From Aequorivita lipolytica (GTDB lineage Bacteria > Bacteroidota > Bacteroidia > Flavobacteriales > Flavobacteriaceae): a stretch of 64,000 bases of DNA. How positions within the stretch are numbered: position 1 is the stretch's first letter; every line of letters begins with the position of its first letter. Positions 43,459 through 52,327 of this stretch are shown one piece after another. Below the pieces are notes generated by a model that saw only the letters and a list, made by a program, of their open reading frames with translations, ran no database searches and was not told where the DNA came from. A program made the translations under genes and the position numbers. The stretch spans positions 1 through 64,000 of the forward strand of contig NZ_VORU01000010.1 in NCBI RefSeq assembly GCF_007997135.1, read 5' to 3'.

Positions 43459-44670
43459 ATGAAACTACACAGAAATTTGGTATTCGCAACCATAGATTCC
43501 CTTGACTTAATTTTCAATGAAAACAAGCAGGCAGATAAAGTACTGAAAAACACTTTGAAACGCGACAAACGTTGGGGCGCACGCGATAGAGGTTTTATTG
43601 CCGAAACAACTTACGACATTGTGCGTTGGAAACGTCTATATTCTGAAATTGCCGAAGTACGTGAACCTTTTGACCGTACAAATCTTTTCAGGTTATTTAC
43701 TGTTTGGGCAACATTGAACGGAATCGCCATCCCAGAATGGAAACAGTTTGAGGATACTCCAACCCGCAGAATTAAAGGAAAGTTCGACGAGCTTTCTAAA
43801 ATTAGAAAGTATCGCGAGTCCATTCCAGATTGGTTGGACGATTTAGGACATAAAGAACTCGGCAAAAAGTGGGATAAGGAAATTGCTGCACTGAATAAAC
43901 AGGCTGATGTTGTGCTACGTGTAAACACGTTAAAAACTACTGTTGAAAAACTTCAAAATGAACTGGCTGATTTAGAGATTGAAACCGAAATCTTAAAAGG
44001 CTATCCCGATGCGCTAAAACTGAAAGAGCGCGCAAATGTTTTTACAACCGATGCTTTTAAGAATGGATTTTTTGAAGTACAGGATGCCTCTTCGCAAAAA
44101 GTGGCAGAAATACTCGATGCCAAACCTGGCGAACGCGTTATAGATGCCTGTGCGGGAGCAGGTGGAAAAAGCCTTCACATTGCAACAATGATGGAAAACA
44201 AAGGGCAATTGATTGCAATGGACATTTATGAAAACAAGCTAAACGAACTGAAACGCCGCGCTCGTAGAAACGATATTTTTAATATTGAAACACGTGTGAT
44301 TGATTCCACGAAAGTGATAAAAAAGTTAATTGAAAAAGCTGATAAAGTATTAATTGATGCTCCGTGTTCAGGTTTAGGGGTTTTAAGAAGAAACCCTGAT
44401 GCCAAATGGAAACTACAACCAGAGTTTCTAGATAACATTCGCGCTACACAAAAAGAATTGCTGGATAGTTATTCACGAATGGTAAAACCGGGCGGACAAT
44501 TGGTTTATGCCACGTGTTCCATTCTTCCTTCGGAAAACGAAATGCAAGTGAAAGCTTTTTTGGCTAGAGATGAAGGAAAAAACTTTACACTGCTAAATGA
44601 AGAAAAAATAATGCCCAGCAAAAGCGGCTTTGACGGGTTTTATATCTCTCTTATGCAGAAAAAGGTGTAA
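43459..44670 (+). CDS. rsmB: RsmB/NOP-family RNA (cytosine-5) methyltransferase
   Basis: A 403-aa SAM-dependent methyltransferase acting on 16S rRNA (C967 type). The ATG at 43459 gives MKLHRNLVFATIDSLDLIFN; the frame from 43420 reads through the repeat element and is not conserved. Motif I is IDACAGAGGKSLHIA, motif IV DAPCSGLGVLRRNPDAKW with the release Cys, and motif VI YATCSILPSENE with the catalytic Cys. The N-terminal NusB-like domain (about 150 residues) is shortened. Which cytosine it modifies cannot be read from sequence; the family name follows similarity. Confidence 0.87.
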   Translation: MKLHRNLVFATIDSLDLIFNENKQADKVLKNTLKRDKRWGARDRGFIAETTYDIVRWKRLYSEIAEVREPFDRTNLFRLFTVWATLNGIAIPEWKQFEDTPTRRIKGKFDELSKIRKYRESIPDWLDDLGHKELGKKWDKEIAALNKQADVVLRVNTLKTTVEKLQNELADLEIETEILKGYPDALKLKERANVFTTDAFKNGFFEVQDASSQKVAEILDAKPGERVIDACAGAGGKSLHIATMMENKGQLIAMDIYENKLNELKRRARRNDIFNIETRVIDSTKVIKKLIEKADKVLIDAPCSGLGVLRRNPDAKWKLQPEFLDNIRATQKELLDSYSRMVKPGGQLVYATCSILPSENEMQVKAFLARDEGKNFTLLNEEKIMPSKSGFDGFYISLMQKKV

Positions 44671-44696
44671 GAGAGTTACACTTTTTTAATAAAATG

Positions 44697-44718
44697 TGAG
44701 CGGGTATTTCCCCGCTCA
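44697..44718 (+). terminator. Intrinsic terminator of rsmB
   Basis: TGAGCGGG (44697-44704) pairs with CCCGCTCA (44711-44718), loop TATTTC, then TTTTTATTT. Confidence 0.85.
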
Positions 44719-44828
44719 TTTTTATTTAAAGACATAGCAGTTTGATAGAATTAGTAATTTGTTGATCAAAAAGGACAAAATGAAGATTATGCTTTCTATT
44801 TGATAAATAGTTTATCTATTAAAATAGT

Positions 44829-44836
44829 TAACTTTG
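44829..44836 (+). promoter_or_regulatory. Candidate -7 element of purL (TAACTTTG)
   Basis: Exact TAnnTTTG match 21 nt before the ATG at 44858. The nearest TTTG upstream is 26 nt away, longer than the usual spacing, so the -33 part is uncertain. No purine riboswitch fold was recognised. Confidence 0.45.
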
Positions 44837-44857
44837 CAACTTCAAAATAAAAAACAG

Positions 44858-47800
44858 ATGATTCACTTTTTCGGGAACATTGAAAACACAGTTTTCGCAG
44901 TCCAGACCCACGGAAATATTTCAAAAGAAAATAGTAAAAAGTTGGAATGGCTTTTCGGCAACCAACCTAAAATTCAGCAATCCGTCCTAAACACGACGGA
45001 TTTTTTCATTGGTCCACGTGCCGCAATGGTTACTCCTTGGAGCACAAATGCGGTTGAAATTACCCAAAATATGGGGGTTGAAAGAATTATTCGCATAGAA
45101 GAATTCCATAACAGTTCAGTTGAAAAAGGAACTTTTGACCCAATGCTTTCGCAGAAATTCAAGGAATTGGATCAAGATATTTTTGATATCCACGTTCAAC
45201 CGGAGCCAATTTTGAATATTGAAAATATTGGCGAATACAACAAAAAAGAAGGCTTGGCATTAAATGCTGAAGAAGTTGAATATTTAGAAAATCTTTCAAA
45301 AAAACTAAACAGAAAACTTACCGATAGCGAAGTTTTCGGTTTCAGCCAAGTAAATAGCGAGCATTGCCGTCATAAAATTTTCAATGGAGTATTTGAAATT
45401 GATGGCAAAGAAATGCCCTCTTCCCTATTCAAACTAATTAAAAAAACATCCGCAGAAAATCCGAACGGTATTGTTTCGGCATATAAAGACAATGTTGCTT
45501 TCGTAAAAGGCCCAACCGTAAAACAATGGGCGCCAAAAAATGGCGACAAACCCGATTGGTACGAAGAAAAAGATTTTGAAAGTGTGATTTCAATTAAAGC
45601 CGAAACGCACAACTTCCCAACAACCGTGGAGCCTTTCAACGGTGCAGCAACCGGAAGCGGTGGCGAAATTCGCGACCGTTTGGCTGGTGGTAAAGGTTCT
45701 TTGCCATTGGCTGGAACTGCGGTTTATATGACTTCGTATTCAAGATTGGACACTTCGGCTCCGCTCAGTGACCAAAATTCGGCTCCGCTCAGTGACCGGT
45801 CGCCGAGCGGAGCCGAGGTGAAACCTTGGGAAAAAGCAATGAAAGAGCGCGATTGGCTCTACCAAACGCCGCTTGATATTTTAATAAAAGCCAGTAACGG
45901 AGCTTCCGATTTTGGAAATAAATTCGGGCAACCATTGATTGCAGGTTCCGTTTTTACATTTGAACACGAAGAAGAAGCGCGCAGACTAGGTTACGATAAA
46001 GTAATAATGCTAGCAGGCGGAATTGGCTACGGAAAAGCCAGCCAAGCCATTAAAGGCAAACCACAGGAAGGTGATAAAATTGTAGTTCTTGGCGGGGACA
46101 ATTACCGAATTGGAATGGGCGGCGCCGCAGTTTCTTCCGCAGATACGGGTGAATTCCACAGTGGAATTGAGCTGAACGCTATCCAAAGAAGTAACCCCGA
46201 AATGCAAAAACGTGCCGCAAACGCTATTCGCGCAATGGTTGAAAGTGATGAAAATCCAATAGTTTCCATCCACGATCACGGTGCTGGCGGTCATTTAAAC
46301 TGCTTGAGCGAACTAGTTGAAGATACCGGCGGTAGAATTGAATTGGATAAACTTCCCATTGGCGACCCTACCCTATCCGCAAAGGAAATTATGGGCAATG
46401 AAAGTCAAGAACGCATGGGTTTGATTATTGGTGAAGCAGACATGCAAAAATTGAAAAAAGTTGCAGACCGCGAACGTGCTCCAATGTATGAAGTTGGAGA
46501 GGTAACAGGCGACCAACGTTTCTGTTTTGAAAACAAGAAAGGCGAAAAACCAATGGATTTCGCTTTGGAAGATATGTTTGGCAGCTCGCCAAAAACAATA
46601 ATGAAAGACAAAACCATAAACAGGAATTACAAAAACCCTGATTATGAAATTACCAAAATAAAGGAATACGTTGCCCAAGTGCTTCAATTGGAGGCCGTAG
46701 CTTGTAAAGACTGGCTCACCAATAAAGTGGATCGTTGCGTAACGGGCCGCGTTGCCAAACAACAAACCGCGGGACCTTTACAATTACCGTTGAACAACTG
46801 TGGAGTAATGGCATTGGATTACCACGGAAATGAAGGCGTTGCAACAAGTATCGGGCATTCGCCATTAACGGCTTTGATTGATCCAGCTGCAGGTTCGCGA
46901 AACGCAATTACTGAAGCGCTTACAAACATTGTTTGGGCGCCGATGAAAGACGGTTTAAAAAGTATTTCACTTTCTGCAAACTGGATGTGGCCTTGTAACA
47001 ATGAAGGCGAAGATGCAAGACTTTATGAAGCCGTAAAAGCAGTTTCAGAATTTTCAATCGATTTGGGAATCAATGTGCCTACGGGCAAGGATTCACTTTC
47101 AATGAAGCAGAAATACAAAGATGGCGAAGTGATTTCTCCCGGAACGGTAATTATTTCTGCAGCCGGAAATTGTAATGATATTAAAAAAGTTGTAGAGCCA
47201 GTTTTACAAAGAAATGGCGGCAGCATCTATTATATAAATATTTCGCAAGACGATTTTAAATTGGGCGGTTCTTCCTTTGGACAAATTTTAAATGCCATCG
47301 GAAACGAGGCCCCAACAGTAAAAAGTGCGGAATATGTAAAAACAGTTTTCAACACTTTACAGGAATTGATTTATGAAGGAAAAATCCTTGCCGGGCACGA
47401 TGTGGCTTCGGGCGGATTGATTACCACTTTATTGGAAATGTGTTTTGCAGATGTGAATTTGGGGGCAAATTTGGATATTTCACCATTGGGTGAAAATGAT
47501 TTGGTGAAATTGCTTTTTGCTGAAAATGCCAGCGTTGTGATTCAAGCTTCGGAAGATGCTTTGGTTGAAAAAATGCTTTCTTCAAAGAAAATAGATTTCA
47601 AAAAGATAGGAACTGTATCTGAATCCAATTCCCTTTCAATAAAAAATAATAATAAGGAATTAATAATAGATATCCCTGAAATGCGCGATGTTTGGTACAA
47701 AACTTCGTATTTGTTAGACAGAAACCAAAGCGGCGCAAAACTTGCAAAAGAGCGTTTCAACAATTATAAAAATCAACCTTTAAAGTTTGAGTTTCCGAAG

Positions 47801-48601
47801 AATTTCAATGGAAAACTTAAGTCCTCCCCCGGCCCCTCCAAAGGAGGGGAGCGAATAAAAGCCGCAGTCATTCGCGAAAAAGGTAGCAACAGCGAACGCG
47901 AAATGGCGTATATGATGCACCTCGCAGGTTTTGATGTGAAAGATGTGCATATGACAGATCTTATTGAAGGTCGTGAAGATTTAGAGGACATAAAATTACT
48001 AGTTGCCGTTGGTGGTTTCAGCAATAGCGATGTTTTGGGAAGTGCAAAAGGATGGGCGGGTTCGTTCTTGTACAATGAAAAAGCGAACTCAGCTTTAAAG
48101 AATTTCTTTGCAAAAGTAGATACACTTTCATTGGGTGTTTGTAACGGTTGCCAGCTTTTTGTGGAACTCGGATTGCTAAATCCTGAAGACGAAGAAAAGC
48201 CGAAAATGCTCCATAATGATACTGGTAAGTTTGAATGTGTATTTACTTCGGTGAAAATTCAAGAGAATAATAGCGTTATGCTTTCAAGCTTTGCGGGAAG
48301 CACCTTGGGAATTTGGTCTGCTCACGGAGAGGGAAAATTCAGTTTTCCTAACAAAGAAACCCATTACAATATTGTAGCAAAATACGGTTATGATGCCCTA
48401 CCAGCAAATCCAAACGGAAGTGATTTCAACACCGCGATGATGACCGATAAAACCGGAAGGCATTTAGTGATGATGCCGCATTTGGAGCGTTCAACCTTTC
48501 CTTGGAACTGGGCGTACTATCCGAAAGACAGAAAGAACGATGAAGTTTCGCCCTGGGTGAAGGCTTTTGTAAATGCAAAGAAGTGGTTAGAAAATAAATG
48601 A
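44858..48601 (+). CDS. purL: Phosphoribosylformylglycinamidine synthase
   Basis: A 1247-aa large-type PurL (FGAM synthase) for step four of purine synthesis: FGAR + ATP + glutamine to FGAM. Start at ATG 44858 (MIHFFGNIENTVFAVQT). It has the linker and substrate region GFSQVNSEHCRHKIFNG, KAETHNFPTTVEPFNGAATG, the ATP-binding half, and a C-terminal glutaminase domain with nucleophile Cys in LGVCNGCQLFVEL and the His-Glu pair in MMPHLERSTFPWNW. Two oddities stand out: about residues 298-321 (TSAPLSDQNSAPLSDRSPSG region) and about 988-998 (KSSPGPSKGGE) are coded by palindromic repeats and seem to be insertions into otherwise normal PurL. Both keep the frame. Confidence 0.95.
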   Translation: MIHFFGNIENTVFAVQTHGNISKENSKKLEWLFGNQPKIQQSVLNTTDFFIGPRAAMVTPWSTNAVEITQNMGVERIIRIEEFHNSSVEKGTFDPMLSQKFKELDQDIFDIHVQPEPILNIENIGEYNKKEGLALNAEEVEYLENLSKKLNRKLTDSEVFGFSQVNSEHCRHKIFNGVFEIDGKEMPSSLFKLIKKTSAENPNGIVSAYKDNVAFVKGPTVKQWAPKNGDKPDWYEEKDFESVISIKAETHNFPTTVEPFNGAATGSGGEIRDRLAGGKGSLPLAGTAVYMTSYSRLDTSAPLSDQNSAPLSDRSPSGAEVKPWEKAMKERDWLYQTPLDILIKASNGASDFGNKFGQPLIAGSVFTFEHEEEARRLGYDKVIMLAGGIGYGKASQAIKGKPQEGDKIVVLGGDNYRIGMGGAAVSSADTGEFHSGIELNAIQRSNPEMQKRAANAIRAMVESDENPIVSIHDHGAGGHLNCLSELVEDTGGRIELDKLPIGDPTLSAKEIMGNESQERMGLIIGEADMQKLKKVADRERAPMYEVGEVTGDQRFCFENKKGEKPMDFALEDMFGSSPKTIMKDKTINRNYKNPDYEITKIKEYVAQVLQLEAVACKDWLTNKVDRCVTGRVAKQQTAGPLQLPLNNCGVMALDYHGNEGVATSIGHSPLTALIDPAAGSRNAITEALTNIVWAPMKDGLKSISLSANWMWPCNNEGEDARLYEAVKAVSEFSIDLGINVPTGKDSLSMKQKYKDGEVISPGTVIISAAGNCNDIKKVVEPVLQRNGGSIYYINISQDDFKLGGSSFGQILNAIGNEAPTVKSAEYVKTVFNTLQELIYEGKILAGHDVASGGLITTLLEMCFADVNLGANLDISPLGENDLVKLLFAENASVVIQASEDALVEKMLSSKKIDFKKIGTVSESNSLSIKNNNKELIIDIPEMRDVWYKTSYLLDRNQSGAKLAKERFNNYKNQPLKFEFPKNFNGKLKSSPGPSKGGERIKAAVIREKGSNSEREMAYMMHLAGFDVKDVHMTDLIEGREDLEDIKLLVAVGGFSNSDVLGSAKGWAGSFLYNEKANSALKNFFAKVDTLSLGVCNGCQLFVELGLLNPEDEEKPKMLHNDTGKFECVFTSVKIQENNSVMLSSFAGSTLGIWSAHGEGKFSFPNKETHYNIVAKYGYDALPANPNGSDFNTAMMTDKTGRHLVMMPHLERSTFPWNWAYYPKDRKNDEVSPWVKAFVNAKKWLENK
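45751..45820 (+). repeat. Palindromic element inserted in frame in purL (first)
   Basis: CACTTCGGCTCCGCTC (45751-45766) is inverted-complementary (one mismatch) to GAGCGGAGCCGAGGTG (45805-45820). Between them a 20-bp unit, TTCGGCTCCGCTCAGTGACC, appears at 45754-45773 and 45779-45798. The element codes for SAPLSD twice. GC content is well above the rest of the gene. Confidence 0.85.
47819..47851 (+). repeat. Palindromic element inserted in frame in purL (second)
   Basis: CCCCTCC-AAA-GGAGGGG forms the hairpin (about 47834-47850), preceded by AAGTCCTCCCCCGG. It encodes KSSPGPSKGGE in the linker before the glutaminase domain. It resembles the intergenic repeat at 25904-25968. Confidence 0.8.
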
Positions 48602-48630
48602 TATATTTAGCGTAAATATATCAGAAATTT

Positions 48631-49392
48631 ATGAGCCATGAAATCCTCAAACTTCATTCAATATGGGAAAAAACCCAACTCACAGCTACAAAGAATACTT
48701 CTTTACCTCAATTTAAATTTGAAGATTTAATAAATTCCATAATAAGCACCGGTCCTTTTTATTATTATATCATTGACTTCTTTGACATGTCCCTGTCGAA
48801 CGTGAGTACATCCATATCCGACATCCATGGATTTGACCCCGCCACGGTTAGCTTCAACGACATTTTAGGCACGATGCATCCCGAAGATATGGATTTTGTA
48901 GCCGCAGCCGAACAAGCGAATTTCGAATTTCTATACAATACCCTAGGTAAAGAAAATGTTCTAAACTACAAATCTTGTTTTTCCTTCAGAAGCCGAATGA
49001 AAGATGGCAGTTATGCAATGTTAAACCACCAAGCACTTGTACTTACGCTGGACCATGAGGGAAAAGTTGGTAAATCGCTAAACATACATACGCGTATAGA
49101 CCATCTCACCAAAACCAATACGCATACCCTTTCATTAATAGGATTAAACGATTTGCCTTCCTATCTTAATATTCCAGTGGCAGGTTTTGCTAATACTTCC
49201 GAGATTTATTCCAAAAGGGAAATAGATATACTAAAACTAATAGCTGACGGACAAAATAATAATGAAATAGCAGAAACCTTATTTATCAGTTCTTTAACGG
49301 TAAAAAAACACCGTAACAACATTCTTAGAAAAACAGATTGCAAGAATACATCGCAGCTTATAAAGAAATGTGTGTTGCAAGGGCTCATATAA
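48631..49392 (+). CDS. LuxR-type regulator with PAS-like sensor
   Basis: A 253-aa regulator. Residues about 35-160 have a PAS-like pattern (DIHGFDPATVSFNDILGTMH PEDMDF split at residue 92; SRMKDGSYAMLNHQALVL). The C-terminal 65 residues are a LuxR/GerE helix-turn-helix: SKREIDILKLIADGQNNNEI, then AETLFISSLTVKKHRNNILR. No receiver domain or membrane segment. Flavobacterial PAS_3-LuxR proteins of this type respond to unknown signals. It follows purL by 29 nt and precedes a lipoprotein gene. Confidence 0.82.
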   Translation: MSHEILKLHSIWEKTQLTATKNTSLPQFKFEDLINSIISTGPFYYYIIDFFDMSLSNVSTSISDIHGFDPATVSFNDILGTMHPEDMDFVAAAEQANFEFLYNTLGKENVLNYKSCFSFRSRMKDGSYAMLNHQALVLTLDHEGKVGKSLNIHTRIDHLTKTNTHTLSLIGLNDLPSYLNIPVAGFANTSEIYSKREIDILKLIADGQNNNEIAETLFISSLTVKKHRNNILRKTDCKNTSQLIKKCVLQGLI

Positions 49393-49483
49393 AAAATACG
49401 TATTAAGGAGTATTGCTTTAATGGTCCTATTATTATTGATTTGTTATTATTTTTTTTAAAAAAACTAACTAACAACTCTAACA

Positions 49484-50254
49484 ATGATTTCAAAAAGAAT
49501 TTTTCAATCGTTTCTATTCGTATTAGCCGTATTTCTATCCAATGGATGTTCAAAGGACAGTGACGGTGAAAACTTAAATCCCAATTTACGCAGTTTTATT
49601 ACCATATGTGAATCGCTCAATTCCAGTGTGGAATATCGGTTAACAGTTTCTCTTTTAAATTTAAATGATGGATTAGGTACGGTAAGTTTGAGTGAAGCCA
49701 ATGCCGGAGATATAGACACATTCAACTTAAATGGCAATGGAGTAGATTACTCCTACTCAGTAACGGAGAGAACAGGTACTATAAGCTCATCAACCACCAA
49801 AAATTACTCTGGGTTGATCTATGATGATGCATTTCTTGAAGGGCAGACGAATATTGTGGAAGTGGTTAGAAATGGTGAAGAATGGCAATTATTGATAAAT
49901 GGCAGTAACGAAGATATAGGCGGGGTTGACCCCAATCCGCCGAGTACTTATGGAAGATGGCAAAGATATGGATCGCCAAGTGGGTATCAAACAGATCTTG
50001 CGATAGGCAATATACCGGGGCAACCAGAAAATAGGGTTTATATGTGTGAACATCCCGGGTCTCCAAGCGCAGGGTTATATAAAGGAACTATTGAAGGCAC
50101 TACGATTACTTGGGATGCTGTTCATAATTTACCAAACGCCGTATTTAATTTGTTAGGATCTGGACCAGACAGAACTTTGTACTTTGGAGTAGGAAATCCC
50201 TCGGATGCTGGAAAGTATACGCTAGGTGTTTGGACCGGTACTTGTCCTTTATAA
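49484..50254 (+). CDS. Lipoprotein of unknown function
   Basis: A 256-aa lipoprotein with leader MISKRIFQSFLFVLAVFLSN and lipobox SNGC (Cys near residue 22), followed by an acidic linker (SKDSDGENLN). The mature part is Gly/Ser/Thr-rich and low in Lys, with WDAVHNLPNAVFNL and a C-terminal WTGTCPL. No known domain was recognised. The LuxR-type gene just upstream on the same strand could regulate it. It ends with an intrinsic terminator. Confidence 0.7.
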   Translation: MISKRIFQSFLFVLAVFLSNGCSKDSDGENLNPNLRSFITICESLNSSVEYRLTVSLLNLNDGLGTVSLSEANAGDIDTFNLNGNGVDYSYSVTERTGTISSSTTKNYSGLIYDDAFLEGQTNIVEVVRNGEEWQLLINGSNEDIGGVDPNPPSTYGRWQRYGSPSGYQTDLAIGNIPGQPENRVYMCEHPGSPSAGLYKGTIEGTTITWDAVHNLPNAVFNLLGSGPDRTLYFGVGNPSDAGKYTLGVWTGTCPL

Positions 50255-50319
50255 AAAAATACAAATAATAAAAATACTTTGCAGTTGTTCTTATATAGCC
50301 AATGATTCGCTATAATTTA

Positions 50320-50347
50320 AAAAAATACTCCTTATGGGGTATTTTTT
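50320..50347 (+). terminator. Intrinsic terminator of the lipoprotein gene
   Basis: AAAAAATACTCC (50320-50331) pairs with GGGGTATTTTTT (50336-50347), one mismatch or G-U, loop TTAT, followed by more T. Confidence 0.75.
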
Positions 50348-50375
50348 TTGCCATAGTTTCCATATCATTATTCAT

Positions 50376-50507
50376 AATCTTAAAAAATTGGAGTATTTTG
50401 GTACTTATCTTGAAAAAGCAGGCATTCAGGAAGCAATGGTTTTAGATCCCACAAATTTGCCAATAGTCACAGATACTGCAACTATTTATTATTTCGATAT
50501 AAAATAA
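50376..50507 (+). pseudogene. Possible remnant of a C-terminal coding region
   Basis: In this 305-nt stretch without a gene, one frame reads LKKLEYFGTYLEKAGIQEAM then VLDPTNLPIVTDTATIYYFD and stops at 50505-50507. It has no good start: the nearest in-frame ATG (50334) lies inside the terminator hairpin. It may be the tail of a lost gene. The family is not recognised. Confidence 0.3.
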
Positions 50508-50559
50508 ATTTACTTGTAAGTACTATTTTGAGCAAGATAATGAATTATATCCCTTTGAA

Positions 50560-51084
50560 ATGAAACTCTCCAAAGAAGAAAAGAAATTCTGGCAACGCCA
50601 TTTTCGTATAGATACCTTAGAGAACATTCCAACTGAAATGGTGGGTTTAACCAGTATAGATACTACGGACGATGATGAATATTTATTCTACCTAACCCAG
50701 CGAGTAAAAGTTATCCCTGAAATTTATTTAAAAGGCACTTTGGTAACAGATGAAGGCGTTGCCCACCTCAGCAAGATTCAGGAATTAAAAGAACTTACCT
50801 TACGCGATCATAAAAAAGTGACCAAAGCCAGCATCCCCTACTTCAACCAAATGAAAAATTTGGAACGTTTAAACATCACCTTAACGAAAATCACGTTGTC
50901 TGATCTTTGTGAAAGTTTAAACAACCAAAGTCTAAAAGAAGTCTTCTTATCTTCGGAAGAGAATGAAAAAAACATCGAAGAAAAAGCCTTTATCATTAAA
51001 GAACGCCTGCTCAATTGCAATATCTATCTGGATTGTTGCTATACTACAGATTCATTTGGTAATATAGAAAAACCAATATTTTAA
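50560..51084 (+). CDS. Leucine-rich-repeat-like hypothetical protein
   Basis: A 174-aa cytosolic protein. The centre has LRR-like spacing (EIYLKGTLVTDEGVAHLSKI, LKELTLRDHKKVTKASIPYF, LERLNITLTKITLSDLCESL), as in RNI/F-box-like repeats where L-x-L alternates with short helices. The last 30 residues include NCNIYLDCCYTTDSFGNI with three Cys. No signal peptide. A decayed relative of the last 50 residues is present at about 51975-52193, so the gene belonged to a local pair or family. Function unknown. Confidence 0.65.
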   Translation: MKLSKEEKKFWQRHFRIDTLENIPTEMVGLTSIDTTDDDEYLFYLTQRVKVIPEIYLKGTLVTDEGVAHLSKIQELKELTLRDHKKVTKASIPYFNQMKNLERLNITLTKITLSDLCESLNNQSLKEVFLSSEENEKNIEEKAFIIKERLLNCNIYLDCCYTTDSFGNIEKPIF

Positions 51085-51188
51085 AATAAATTATTCCTCA
51101 GTTTATTTACAAATCGCATTTGTATAATTTAAGTTTTTTCTTTGGACTAAATATTAATTCAATGCAAAATCGCTAGTACCACAAAAAA

Positions 51189-51219
51189 AAGGCTTCAAAT
51201 TATATTAAATTGAAGCCTT
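51189..51219 (-). terminator. Intrinsic terminator of the acidic lipoprotein gene
   Basis: AAGGCTTCAA (51189-51198) pairs with TTGAAGCCTT (51210-51219); the minus-strand reading continues with TTTTTTT. Confidence 0.85.
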
Positions 51220-51245
51220 CTCTCTAATTATTGATTATTTAATTT

Positions 51246-51818
51246 TTATCTTTTGTAGATAACTGTGGCGTCTTTTACATTTGCCGGCAAATTGTCCATT
51301 GAAGTTACATACATATTTCTGTTATTGTAAATTCTGTTTGGTTTTTTTCCAACAATAATATATTTTACGTCAAGGTCTGGTGCATTGAGACTTACTTGAT
51401 CCTGAACGCGCATTTTTTTATCACCAAGATCAGTTTCTAATTCTTCCAAGGTTGCAATTACATAAAGGCGCTTGTTAGTTGCTCTAATTTCCTTGATTTC
51501 AATATCGTGTTCTACACCCTCAACTTCAGCGTCTACCACCAGCTCTTGTTCATATTTGTCTTCATTGGGCATATCTATATCAATAGTAGGGACTTCCACT
51601 TCTTCTTCTTCCATCACTACAATAACTTTAGGCACTTCAACTGTCCTAGTGGCGGTGCTCACATCTACGTCGGCCCAATCCACGTCAAATTCTGGAAGAT
51701 TACCCGATTCCACGTCAACATCCACTTCCGGTAATTCAGTTTTGCCTTTTTTGTCAATATTACAGCTTGTTGCCGTAATTAATGCTAAGGCTAAAATTGG
51801 TACAATAAAACTTTTCAT
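51246..51818 (-). CDS. Acidic lipoprotein of unknown function
   Basis: A 190-aa lipoprotein with leader MKSFIVPILALALITATSC (Cys19). Residues about 28-105 are strikingly acidic with alternating valine/isoleucine and Asp/Glu (EVDVDVESG, EEEEVEVPTIDIDMP), like a beta-prone, Ca-binding-like tract. The C-terminal 70 residues are mixed and basic (VGKKPNRIYNNRNMYVTSM). I recognise no family. It is alone on the minus strand between the LRR-like gene and its decayed relative. Confidence 0.7.
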   Translation of the reverse strand: MKSFIVPILALALITATSCNIDKKGKTELPEVDVDVESGNLPEFDVDWADVDVSTATRTVEVPKVIVVMEEEEVEVPTIDIDMPNEDKYEQELVVDAEVEGVEHDIEIKEIRATNKRLYVIATLEELETDLGDKKMRVQDQVSLNAPDLDVKYIIVGKKPNRIYNNRNMYVTSMDNLPANVKDATVIYKR

Positions 51819-51974
51819 GTTTTTTAGTTTTGTTCACTTATGATAAAAATCGAATTCCATTATCATAAAATGATGGTTAATATAAAATTTTGATTATTGT
51901 TTGAATGTTTCTCCAAACTCATTGAACTATTGAGCTTAAGAGACAATTCTTGTTAAAATAAAGTTTTAATCTAA

Positions 51975-52193
51975 GCCCATTTTTTTAAATTAGTAGTTAA
52001 CAAAATCTTATTTAGCTGTTTCTTAACTTTTAGAATTGAATTTTTCACTTCGGAAAAGGACGAAACAAATGTTCAAAAAAGAGCCTTTGTACTAAAGAAA
52101 CCCAAGACTAATTGTAACATCTATCCGGACTCTTGTTATATATTGGGTATACGGAAATATAAATATTTTAAACAAGTTGCTTGTTCAAATTAA
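51975..52193 (+). pseudogene. Decayed paralogue of the LRR-like gene
   Basis: In the 509-nt stretch between 51818 and 52328, a frame reads FRIEFFTSEKDETNVQKRAF then VLKKPKTNCNIYPDSCYILG. This aligns with the end of the gene at 50560-51084 (VFLSSEENEKNIEEKAF, then NCNIYLDCCYTTD), sharing S-E-x-(D/N)-E-x-N-(V/I), the AF(V/I) pair and NCNIY-x-D-x-CY. There is no start codon and the upstream part has decayed (TAA at 51972-51974). Nothing else is seen in this stretch. Confidence 0.75.
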
Positions 52194-52327
52194 TTAGCCG
52201 GAAGCAATGTGAAGAAGTTTAAAAAGATTCTTTATTTTTATAGGAATGGTAAATTTTTTCATTCCTTTTTTGTTTCAAAGACAAACTTAAAAAAAAATGC
52301 TATTTTCACTGCCTTAACAATACTATT

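Noticed and set aside
45751-45820. Frameshift or assembly error in purL
   Set aside because: The frame is continuous on both sides and the extra segment is a clean palindrome with an integral number of codons, so insertion is a better explanation.
50334-50507. 57-aa gene starting at ATG 50334
   Set aside because: Its start codon lies in the loop and stem of an intrinsic terminator, so I treat only the later part as a possible remnant.
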